Positions 7,208 to 14,717 of a DNA stretch of 33,706 bases are shown in pieces. Source of the DNA: JALORV01 sp044225415 (lineage in GTDB: Bacteria; Pseudomonadota; Gammaproteobacteria; Burkholderiales; Burkholderiaceae_F); NCBI GenBank assembly GCA_044225415.1, contig JBGAIO010000021.1:1-33706 (forward strand), in the 5' to 3' direction. Both the position numbers and the translations under genes were made by a program. How positions within the stretch are numbered: the stretch's first letter is position 1; every line of letters begins with the position of its first letter. The notes below the pieces were generated by a model. It did not search any database, was not told the DNA's origin, and worked only from the letters and a program-made list of their open reading frames with translations.

Positions 7208-9771
7208 CCGGTCAGCGACTGATAGGTGTCGTGCGACAGGCTGAAGAACCGCCGTCCGATCTCGTCCGACAGCTCGCGCGCCGCCGCATCGAGCTGCTGC
7301 GCGCGCTGTACCAGCGCGTCGTAGCGGCCGTCGGCGTCCGGGGTGCTGAGCAGGTCCAGCGTTGCCTCGGTAGCCACGAGCGGCGCGCTCGCCTGCGCCG
7401 GGCCAAGCAGATCGATCAGGGCACGGTGCTCGGCCGTAGCGCCAGGCAGCCGCGTGAGCTCGCGATCCAGCACGCCCAGCACGCAGGCCAGTGCACGCGG
7501 ATTCTCGCTGTCGAACACCAGCAGGTCGATCAGCGGCGCGATCTCCTGTTGCCGCTGGTAGAGCGCCCGGTAGGTGATCGTGCTGTCGAACAGGCCGAGT
7601 ACCAGCTCGAAGCCGGCGTTCTGCGTGACCACGCCGCTGTCGAAGCCTCGGCCAGCGCCGCAGCGGACGCCGACAGGCGCTCGATCTGGCGGCCGATGGT
7701 CAGCAGCCGCCAGCCGTCGTCGCGCGTCATGCGGTCGGTATGCGCACCGGTGATGGCTGGCGCAGCGCAAGGTTCTCGAGCGCGCCGATGGCTTAGACGC
7801 TGCCGAGGCCGATTCCCGTCCCGCGGCTGCGGACGTCGGCGACGAACTCTTCGTGCGCCTCGGCAACCAGGCGCCAGTGTTCATTCGACAGCCGGTCCCG
7901 GATCTGCGCGGCCGCGTGCTGCAGGGCGAGCAGGTTCGACGCCAGGCTGGACGCCGTGTCGCTCGCCAGGTTGGCGAGCAGCGTGCGCTCGGAGCACGCG
8001 CGACGCCAGTGTCGGCGCCGGCACCGCCGTCGGGCACGAGGCCGCGCGCTTCGGCCATGCGCGCCAGCGAACCCAGCAGCGCGGGCGGCGCAACTTCCTG
8101 CCCCGACAGCCACGTCAACGTGGTGCGCGCCAGACGCAGGTTCCATTCGGCGCGTTCCGAGTAGCGGCCCATCCAGAACAGGTTCTCGGCGGCCCGGCTC
8201 GACACCGGTCGACGACGGCTGGCGATCTCGGTGGCCGTCAGCGGCGCGGGCAGCATCGAGAATTCGTCGATGGGACCGTCGGTCAGCACCCAGGTGTCCA
8301 GGCTGCTGCCGCCGCGCTGCATGGAGACCACCTGCAGATCGGGGCCGGCGATGCGCGTCAGGCCGCCCGGCAGCACATGCCAGCGGCCGCCTTCTCCGGC
8401 GATGGCCATGACGCGCAGCATCGCGCCGCGCGGCAGCAGTCTTCCGTTGGACCAGGTGGGCACGTCGGACAGCGGCAGGAACGACTGCACCGTGTAGAGC
8501 TCGGGCGTTGCTTCGATGCGTGCCCGCAGCGCGTCCATCTCGTGTCGCGAGGTGTGCGCGACGAGGACGGCATCGAAGTGGCTGGACGGATAGGTGGGCT
8601 TGATCACGGCGGCGCCGAGGTCGGCGAGCGCGGCCTGGCGGGCCGCGGCCTCTCCGCACCACCACGAGTCCAGCGACGGCAGCGTCAGCGACTCGATGCC
8701 GGCGCGCCGTGCAATGGCGGGCAGGAATCCGGCGAGCGCCGGCGATTCGAGGAAGCCTGCGCCCAGCGCGTTGGCGATCTGCACGTTGCCCGCCCGCACC
8801 GCCTGCAGCAGGCCCGGAATGCCGAGCGTGGAATCGTGGCGCAGCTCGAGCGGATCGCAGTACACGTCATCGAGCCGGCGCAGGATGCCGTGCACCGGCT
8901 TCAATCCATGCAGCGACTTGAGGTAGACGCGCTCGTCGCGCACCGACAGGTCGGCGCCTTCCACCAGCGGCAGGCCCAGGTAGCGCGCGAGATAGGCGTG
9001 CTCGAAGTAGGTTTCGTTCCATGGGCCGGGCGTCAGCACGACGATGGTCGGCGCATCGTCGGGTGCCAGGCGCGTCAGCGTGTCGAGCAGGCGCCGGTAG
9101 GCGGACGCGAGGCGCTGCACGCGCATCTCGCGGAATGCATCGGGAAACAGGCGCGCGATGGTCAGGCGATTCTGCAGTGCGTAGCCCAGGCCTGACGGTG
9201 CCTGCGTGCGCTGCGACACCACCCACCAGCGGCCGTCGGCGGCGCGTGCGAGATCAAAGGCGATGATCTGCAGGTAACTGCCGCCCGCGGGCGCGATGCC
9301 GGCCATCGGCCGCAGATAGCCGGGGTGCCCGAGCACCAGCGCTGGCGGCAGCAGCGCCTCGCGCAGCAGCCGCTGCGGCCCGTAGGCATCCGCAACGATG
9401 CTCTCGAGCAGGCCGGCGCGCTCGGCGATGCCGCGTTCGATCTCCGTCCACTCGTGCTCTTCGATGATGAAGGGCAGCAGGTCGAGCGACCACGGACGTG
9501 CCGGTCCCGCGCCTTCGCTGTAGACGTTGTAGGTGATGCCGTCGTCCTCGATCTGCCGCCGGACGATCTCGGCGCGCCGGTCGAGGTCGCGGAAGCCGGC
9601 CACGCCCAGCGTGTCGAAGAAGCGCTTCCACGCCGGCCGCAGGTGGCCGTCGGCGAGGGCCGCGTTGCCGCGCAACTCGTCGAAGTGTCCGGCACGCGCG
9701 GGCGCCGCGCGGCGCAGTGCCGCGGGCGCGGCTTCGTGGAACGGATCGAACTGGAAACTGGATTGGGCCAC
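7198..9771 (-). CDS. Circularly permuted ATP-grasp / alpha-E fusion, frame-disrupted in alpha-E
   Basis: An open frame of 857 codons from GTG at 9771. Residues about 1-480 form a circularly permuted type 2 ATP-grasp ligase (DUF404/DUF407 type; DGITYNVYSEG, ADGRWWVVSQRTQAPSG, LVEGADLSVRDERVYLK, AVIKPTYPSS). From about 520 comes the alpha-E helical domain (SRAAENLFWMGRYSERAEWNLRL ... TITYRALYQRQQE). About 120 codons in the middle are not alpha-E in this frame. The real alpha-E sequence continues in a second frame from near 8000-8030 down to 7760, including a TAA at 7793-7795. It then moves to a third frame (MTRDDGWRLLTIGRQIERL, up to about 7648) and returns to the original frame. Three single-base losses explain this. 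The ATP-grasp half is intact and probably functional; the alpha-E half is broken unless these are sequence errors. It overlaps the transglutaminase gene downstream. Confidence 0.85.
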   Translation of the reverse strand: MAQSSFQFDPFHEAAPAALRRAAPARAGHFDELRGNAALADGHLRPAWKRFFDTLGVAGFRDLDRRAEIVRRQIEDDGITYNVYSEGAGPARPWSLDLLPFIIEEHEWTEIERGIAERAGLLESIVADAYGPQRLLREALLPPALVLGHPGYLRPMAGIAPAGGSYLQIIAFDLARAADGRWWVVSQRTQAPSGLGYALQNRLTIARLFPDAFREMRVQRLASAYRRLLDTLTRLAPDDAPTIVVLTPGPWNETYFEHAYLARYLGLPLVEGADLSVRDERVYLKSLHGLKPVHGILRRLDDVYCDPLELRHDSTLGIPGLLQAVRAGNVQIANALGAGFLESPALAGFLPAIARRAGIESLTLPSLDSWWCGEAAARQAALADLGAAVIKPTYPSSHFDAVLVAHTSRHEMDALRARIEATPELYTVQSFLPLSDVPTWSNGRLLPRGAMLRVMAIAGEGGRWHVLPGGLTRIAGPDLQVVSMQRGGSSLDTWVLTDGPIDEFSMLPAPLTATEIASRRRPVSSRAAENLFWMGRYSERAEWNLRLARTTLTWLSGQEVAPPALLGSLARMAEARGLVPDGGAGADTGVARAPSARCSPTWRATRRPAWRRTCSPCSTRPRRSGTGCRMNTGAWLPRRTKSSSPTSAAAGRESASAASKPSARSRTLRCASHHRCAYRPHDARRRLAAADHRPPDRAPVGVRCGAGRGFDSGVVTQNAGFELVLGLFDSTITYRALYQRQQEIAPLIDLLVFDSENPRALACVLGVLDRELTRLPGATAEHRALIDLLGPAQASAPLVATEATLDLLSTPDADGRYDALVQRAQQLDAAARELSDEIGRRFFSLSHDTYQSLTGWR

Positions 9772-9846
9772 GCGCTCGCTTCAGGTCGTCATCGCTGCCC
9801 GGATGCTACTGAAGAATGCTTCCTCGTTGCCGCCGCCGTTGCCGCA

Positions 9847-12800
9847 TCAGGCCCTGCGCAGGTCCAGCGTAAAGGGAAACTCGTGGCTCGCCGTCCGCGC
9901 CAGCAACTGGGTCGACGTGTCCGCGCCCACCCGCATCGTGCCCGGCGTATGGCCGATGCGGATGAAGCGCGCCAGCCGCCGGCTTTCCGCCTCGTAGGAA
10001 TTGACCGGGAAGGTGTCGTAGTTGCGGCCGCCGGGATGCGCGACGTGATACTCGCAGCCGCCGAGCGAGCGCTGGTTCCACGTGTCGACGATGTCGAAGG
10101 TCAGCGGCGTGTGCACGCCGATGGTCGGATGCAGTGCCGATGCGGGATTCCATGCGCGGTAGCGCACCCCGGCAGCAAACTCGCCGGCGCGCCCGGTGGG
10201 TTGCAGCGGCAGCGGGATGCCGTTGACGGTGACGACGTGACGGCGGTCGTTCAGGCCTGTCACCTTGGCCTCGACCCGCTCCAGCGACGAATCGACGTAA
10301 CGGACGGTGCCGCCGATCGCGCCTTCCTCGCCCATGACGTGCCAGGGTTCCAATGCGGAGCGCAGCGACAGTTCGATGCCGCGGGCCGCCACCTCGCCAT
10401 ACAGCGGGAAGCGGAACTCCAGGTGCGGGGCGAACCATTGCGGATCGAAGCGCAGGCCGTGGTCGGCGAGTTCGGCCAGCACGTCTTCGAAGTCCATCGC
10501 GACGAAGGTCGGCAGCAGGAAGCGATCGTGCAGCTGGGTGCCCCAGCGCGCCAGCGGCGCGGTATAGGGCGACTTCCAGAAGCGCGCCACCAGCGCGCGC
10601 ATCAGCAGCTGCTGCGTGAGGCTCATGCGCGCATGCGGCGGCATCTCGAAGGCGCGCAGTTCGAGCAGGCCGAGCCGGCCGGTCGGACCGTCGGGCGAAT
10701 ACATCTTGTCGATGCAGAACTCGGAGCGGTGCGTGTTGCCGGTCACGTCGATCAGGATGTTGCGCAGCGTGCGATCGACGAGCCACGGCGGCACCGCACC
10801 GTCGCGCGGCAGGCCCTGGTCGGTGAGGCCGGCTTCGGCCTGGCGCCGGCGGATCTCGGCGAACGCGATCTCGAGTTCGTACAGCTGATCGTTGCGCGCC
10901 TCGTCGACGCGCGGCGCCTGGCTGGTCGGCCCGATGAACAGACCCGAGAACAGGTACGACAGCGACGGATGGTTGTGCCAGTAGCCGATCAGGCTCGCGA
11001 GCAGGTCGGGACGGCGCAGGAACGGACTGTCGGCCGTGGTCGCGCCGCCCAGCACGAAGTGGTTGCCGCCGCCTGTGCCGGTGTGGCGGCCGTCGAGCAT
11101 GAACTTCTCGGTGGAAAGCCGGGTCCGGTGCGCCGCGTCGTACAGGAACTCGACGTTGGTGACCAGTTCGTCCCAGCCGCTCGCCGGATGGATGTTCACT
11201 TCGATCACGCCGGGATCGGGCGTGACCTGCAGCAGCGCGAGGCGCGGATCGCGCGGCGGCGGATAGCCTTCGAGCACCACCGGCAACTGCTCGGCGGCGG
11301 CGGTTGCCTCGATGGCGGCCAGCAGCTCGAGATAGTGCGCGGCGTCGGCGAGCGGCGGCATGAACACGTACAACACGCCGTCGCGCGTCTCGACGCACAG
11401 CGCGGTGCGGGTGACCGAGGCCGCCGATTCGAAACGCCGGAGCGCCTGTGCAGCGACGGGATGCATGCCCGCGACCCGCGGCGGGACCGGAATCGAGCGG
11501 GCCGCCGCTTGCCGTGCGTTCGACGCCGGCAGCGCTGCGTGGTCCGCGTACGGGTCGAGATCGTTCAGCGGCGGCTTGTCCTTCGCTTCGGCCCACGGCA
11601 GCGCGTCGAGCGGCAGTCGATAGCCCATGGCCGAGTCGCCCGGCACAAGGACCATGCGACCGCCGCGGAAGGTCCAGGCGCCGCTCGTCCAGAGCGCTCC
11701 GCCAGCGGCCGGTGGATCGTCCGTGCGCGCCAGCGGCAGGGCATAGCCCACCGGCGCGTCGAGACCGGCCTCGAACACTCGGCGCAATCGATCGCGCTCC
11801 AGTTCGTCGTCGATGCGCGCGTCGAAGGGGTCGACGTTGATCGGCAGCCGGCCCTCGCGCCAGAGGTAGTGCCATGCATCTTCGAAACCGGCCTGCACGA
11901 ACTGCGCGTCGAGCTGCAGATTCGCCGCGAGGCGCTCGATGAAGCGCTTCGCATCGGCAGCGGTGTGACCGGCCGGCGTGCGCTCGTCGGCCAGCAGCGC
12001 GGGATCGTTCCAGCAGCTCGCCCCGTCCTTGCGCCAGTAAGCCGACAGCGCCCAGCGCGGCAGCTGCTCGCCCGGATACCACTTGCCCTGGCCGAAATGC
12101 ACGAAGCCGTTCGCGCCGTAGCGGTCGCGCAGCCGATGCAGCAGCGCCGTCGCGAGTCCGCGCTTGTGCGGGCCCAGGGCGGCGGTATTCCATTCGGCGC
12201 CGTCGCGGTCGTCGATCGAGACGAAGGTCGGCTCACCGCCCATGGTGAGGCGCACGTCGTTCGCGTCCAGTTCGGCATCGACGCGCCGGCCGAGTTCGAT
12301 CACCGAGTTCCATTGCGCGTCCGTGTACGGCTTCGTCACGCGCGGCGACTCGTAGATGCGGGTCACCTTCATCGTGTGCTCGAAGACGACCTTGCACTCG
12401 TCGGTCTCGCCTTCGACCGGCGCGGCGCTGCTGGGCTCTGGCGTGCAGGCCAGCGGTATGTGGCCTTCGCCGGCCAGCAGCCCGGACGTCGGGTCGAGCC
12501 CGATCCAGCCGGCGCCCGGCAGGTAGACCTCGCACCACGCATGCAGGTCGGTGAAGTCGACCTCGGTGCCGCTCGGGCCGTCGAGCGACTTCACGTCCGG
12601 CTTCAGCTGGATCAGGTACCCGGACACGAAGCGCGCCGCCAGGCCGAGGTGACGCAGCAGCTGCACCAGCAGCCAGCCGCTGTCGCGACACGAGCCGGAA
12701 CCCGCCACCAGCGTCTGCTCCGGCGTCTGCACGCCGGGCTCCATGCGGATCAGGTAGCGGATGTCGCGCTGCAGACGCTGGTTGAGGTCGACCAGGAAGT

Positions 12801-13230
12801 CGACGGTCCGCACCTCGCGTGCGACATCGATCGATGCGACGAGCTCGCGGAAGCGGGGCGTGAGCTCGCTCCGCGCCAGGTACGGCAGCAGGTCGTGATG
12901 CAGGCCGGCGGCATAGCTGAACGGGAAGCGCTCGGCCGCGGGCTCGAGGAAGAAGTCGAAGGGGTTGTGGACCGCCATCTCGGCCACCACGTCGACGGTG
13001 ATCTCGAAGTGATCGGTCTTCTCCGGGAAGACCAGGCGCGCGAGGTAGTTCGAGAACGGATCCTGCTGCCAGTTGATGAAGTGCTGCTCCGGCGCGACGT
13101 GCTGCGAGTACGCCAGGATGCGCGTGCGGGAGTGGGGCGCCGGCCGCAGCCGGACGACCTGCGGCCCGAGCGCGACGCGCCGGTCGTAGCGGTAGCGGGT
13201 GACGTGGTTCAGGGCAACGTGGATCGACAC
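9847..13230 (-). CDS. Transglutaminase - DUF2126 putative amidoligase fusion
   Basis: 1127-aa cytosolic protein. The GTG at 13230 gives the family start VSIHVALNHVTRYRYDR and is preceded by AAGGAAA; an upstream extension to 13281 is unlikely. The N-terminal transglutaminase N-domain (about 1-95) is followed by a transglutaminase core with C181 (GSGSCRDSGW), H230 (DLHAWCEVY) and a downstream Asp (GLDPTSG). From about residue 290 onward the protein is DUF2126, listed in Pfam as a putative amidoligase, with MGGEPTFVSIDDRDGAEWNT, GTGGGNHFVLGG and NILIDVTGNTHRSEFCIDK. The fold is predicted to join carboxyl and amino groups using ATP. It is the first gene of a four-gene minus-strand operon; the next gene starts 75 nt later. 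The product and substrate are unknown. The frame is intact over its whole length, unlike its neighbour. Confidence 0.93.
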   Translation of the reverse strand: MSIHVALNHVTRYRYDRRVALGPQVVRLRPAPHSRTRILAYSQHVAPEQHFINWQQDPFSNYLARLVFPEKTDHFEITVDVVAEMAVHNPFDFFLEPAAERFPFSYAAGLHHDLLPYLARSELTPRFRELVASIDVAREVRTVDFLVDLNQRLQRDIRYLIRMEPGVQTPEQTLVAGSGSCRDSGWLLVQLLRHLGLAARFVSGYLIQLKPDVKSLDGPSGTEVDFTDLHAWCEVYLPGAGWIGLDPTSGLLAGEGHIPLACTPEPSSAAPVEGETDECKVVFEHTMKVTRIYESPRVTKPYTDAQWNSVIELGRRVDAELDANDVRLTMGGEPTFVSIDDRDGAEWNTAALGPHKRGLATALLHRLRDRYGANGFVHFGQGKWYPGEQLPRWALSAYWRKDGASCWNDPALLADERTPAGHTAADAKRFIERLAANLQLDAQFVQAGFEDAWHYLWREGRLPINVDPFDARIDDELERDRLRRVFEAGLDAPVGYALPLARTDDPPAAGGALWTSGAWTFRGGRMVLVPGDSAMGYRLPLDALPWAEAKDKPPLNDLDPYADHAALPASNARQAAARSIPVPPRVAGMHPVAAQALRRFESAASVTRTALCVETRDGVLYVFMPPLADAAHYLELLAAIEATAAAEQLPVVLEGYPPPRDPRLALLQVTPDPGVIEVNIHPASGWDELVTNVEFLYDAAHRTRLSTEKFMLDGRHTGTGGGNHFVLGGATTADSPFLRRPDLLASLIGYWHNHPSLSYLFSGLFIGPTSQAPRVDEARNDQLYELEIAFAEIRRRQAEAGLTDQGLPRDGAVPPWLVDRTLRNILIDVTGNTHRSEFCIDKMYSPDGPTGRLGLLELRAFEMPPHARMSLTQQLLMRALVARFWKSPYTAPLARWGTQLHDRFLLPTFVAMDFEDVLAELADHGLRFDPQWFAPHLEFRFPLYGEVAARGIELSLRSALEPWHVMGEEGAIGGTVRYVDSSLERVEAKVTGLNDRRHVVTVNGIPLPLQPTGRAGEFAAGVRYRAWNPASALHPTIGVHTPLTFDIVDTWNQRSLGGCEYHVAHPGGRNYDTFPVNSYEAESRRLARFIRIGHTPGTMRVGADTSTQLLARTASHEFPFTLDLRRA

Positions 13231-13396
13231 GGAATTTCCTTGGGGCTGTGGGCGCCGTGGTGCATTCTGTGCCGGTTCCATGCACCGGCACGATGCATCC
13301 GAAGGTTTAGCACATCACGACGCAAAGTCTGTGCCGGACGGACCGGTCCGACGAACTGCTAGGCTTTGCCCATCCTGTTGCGAGGCTCCCTTCGCC

Positions 13397-13487
13397 GCCG
13401 CGGTGGTGAAACTGGTAGACACAGCGGACTTAAAATCCGCCGCAAGCGAAAGCAGGCATGCCGGTTCGATCCCGGCCCGCGGCACCA
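13397..13487 (+). tRNA. leuZ: tRNA-Leu (anticodon TAA)
   Basis: Class II tRNA of 91 nt with encoded CCA. The acceptor stem is GCCGCGG (13397-13403) with CCGCGGC (13477-13483). The anticodon loop CTTAAAA has TAA at 13431-13433, there is a long variable arm, and the T arm is CCGGTTCGATCCCGG. The upstream 166 bp (13231-13396) contains a 12-bp palindrome CGGACCGGTCCG at 13339-13350 but no promoter as clear as that of tRNA-Gly. The DUF1178 start codon lies 2 nt after the CCA. Confidence 0.96.
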
Positions 13488-13489
13488 CG

Positions 13490-13939
13490 ATGATGAAAGT
13501 ATTCAACCTGGGATGCGACAACGAGCACGCCTTCGAAGGCTGGTTCGCGTCGGCTGACGAGTTCGACCGGCAGGTGGCCGGCCGCATGGTCGAGTGCCCC
13601 GTGTGCGGCAGCCACGCGGTGCGCAAGCTGCTGTCGGCGCCGCGCATCAACACCGGCGCGGAAGAGCGGACGTCGTCCGACACACGGCAGGCCGTGGCGA
13701 TGCCGAACGATGCGTCGATGCAGGCGATGCTGATGAAGATGGCGCGCCACATCCAGGCCAACAGCGAGGACGTGGGCGAGCGCTTTCCCGAGGAAGCGCG
13801 GCGCATTCACTACGACGAGGCCCCGAAGCGCTCGATCCGCGGCGTGGCCTCGCGCGACGAGGCGGCCGAACTGGCCGACGAGGGCATCGAGGTGATGCCC
13901 GTGCCGTTTCCGGAACTGCTGAAGAAGCCGGTGCAGTAG
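13490..13939 (+). CDS. DUF1178 family protein
   Basis: 149-aa protein starting MMKVFNLGCDNEHAFEGWFAS, the typical DUF1178 opening. A zinc-ribbon-like element combines C9/H13 with the pair CPVC (VECPVCGSHAVRKLLSAPR). The middle is helical (MLMKMARHIQANSEDVGERFPEEARRIHYDEAPKRSIRG), and it ends with the family's acidic GIEVMPVPFPEL. The function is unknown. ATG codons at 13490 and 13493 are both possible. There is no space for a separate 5' leader, because tRNA-Leu ends at 13487. The message therefore either uses tRNA 3' sequence as a leader or becomes nearly leaderless after tRNA processing. Its stop is followed at once by repeat copy 2. Confidence 0.93.
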   Translation: MMKVFNLGCDNEHAFEGWFASADEFDRQVAGRMVECPVCGSHAVRKLLSAPRINTGAEERTSSDTRQAVAMPNDASMQAMLMKMARHIQANSEDVGERFPEEARRIHYDEAPKRSIRGVASRDEAAELADEGIEVMPVPFPELLKKPVQ

Positions 13940-13942
13940 CGA

Positions 13943-14016
13943 AAATTGGGCCCCGGCCTGCGCCGGGGCGACGACAGTCTGCCGTCGTCCTTCCGGCGAA
14001 GGCCGGGATCCAATTT
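13943..14016. repeat. Dispersed double-hairpin repeat, copy 2 (74 bp)
   Basis: Same length and layout as copy 1. Hairpin 13951-13968 (CCCCGGC/GCCGGGG) and hairpin 13991-14008 (TTCCGGC/GCCGGGA with one G-T pair) are flanked by AAATTGG on the left and CCAATTT on the right. The two 33-base arms are near-perfect inverted copies of each other. The element fills the gap between the converging DUF1178 and GST genes and ends one base before the GST stop codon. It may act as a bidirectional transcript end, although there is no U-run. Confidence 0.85.
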
Positions 14017-14706
14017 CTAGCGCTTCGCGTACTGCGTGGCGCCGAACAGCACGTCCTTCTCCTTGTCCGTGCGCACCGGCTTGCGCCGGTCGGCGAGCAC
14101 GGCCACGCCTCGTTTCACCGCTGGCCGCGCGTCGATCGCGTCGTACCAGCGCCGGACGTTCGGAAAGTCGGCGAGGTCGATGCCTTGCCGCTCGTACGAG
14201 CGCGTCCACGGGAAGATCGCGATGTCGGCGATCGAGTAGTCGCCGGCGATGTACTCGGTCTGCGCCAGTTTCCGGTCCAGCACGCCATACAGCCGCTTCG
14301 CTTCGTTGGTGTAGCGGTTGACCGCGTATTCGATCTTCTCCGGTGCGTAGATGCGGAAGTGATGCGCCTGGCCGAGCATCGGCCCGAGCCCGCCCATCTG
14401 GAACATCAGCCACTGCAGCACGTCGTAGCGGCCGCGCACGTCGGCGGGCAGCAGGCGCCCGGTCTTCGCCGCGAGGTACAGCAGGATCGCGCCGGACTCG
14501 AACAGCGCCATCGGCTGGCCGTCCGGCCCGTCGCTGTCGACGATCGCCGGGATCTTATTGTTGGGGCTGATCTTCAGGAAATCGGGCCTGAACTGGTCGC
14601 CGGCGCCGATGTCGATGCCGTGCACGGTGTACGGCAGCGCGCACTCCTCCAGCATGATGTGGACCTTCTGGCCGTTGGGCGTGGGCCAGGTGTAGACGTC
14701 GATCAT
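14017..14706 (-). CDS. Glutathione S-transferase family protein
   Basis: 229-aa protein with the usual GST layout. The thioredoxin-fold N-domain begins MIDVYTWPTPNGQKVHIMLEE and holds the cis-Pro region NNKIPAIVD and the glutathione-contacting FESGAILLYLA. An all-helical C-domain contains YSIADIAIFPW. It resembles the Ure2p/YfcG-like subgroup, which has disulfide-reductase activity and uses Thr or Asn near the N-terminus (TPNGQK) rather than Tyr or Ser. The ATG at 14706 is used; longer frames run into the acyl-CoA dehydrogenase. It starts 11 nt after that gene's stop on the same strand, so the two are probably co-transcribed. Substrate unknown. Confidence 0.92.
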   Translation of the reverse strand: MIDVYTWPTPNGQKVHIMLEECALPYTVHGIDIGAGDQFRPDFLKISPNNKIPAIVDSDGPDGQPMALFESGAILLYLAAKTGRLLPADVRGRYDVLQWLMFQMGGLGPMLGQAHHFRIYAPEKIEYAVNRYTNEAKRLYGVLDRKLAQTEYIAGDYSIADIAIFPWTRSYERQGIDLADFPNVRRWYDAIDARPAVKRGVAVLADRRKPVRTDKEKDVLFGATQYAKR

Positions 14707-14717
14707 TCGTCGATTCC

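Noticed and set aside
6661..9195. 844-codon plus-strand open frame
   Set aside because: Antisense to the transglutaminase and ATP-grasp genes; Arg/Ala-rich shadow translation without motifs.
13339..13350. Palindrome CGGACCGGTCCG as an operator
   Set aside because: A single 12-bp GC palindrome is not distinctive here and no linked promoter elements are visible.
9325..13362. 1345-codon plus-strand open frame
   Set aside because: It lies antisense to the intact transglutaminase-DUF2126 gene, has His/Arg/Gln-rich low-complexity content and no family features; long antisense frames are expected at this GC content.
13199..13489. N-terminal extension of the DUF1178 frame
   Set aside because: It translates tRNA-Leu (VVKLVDTADLKSAAS) and the gap before it; the family N-terminus begins at 13490.
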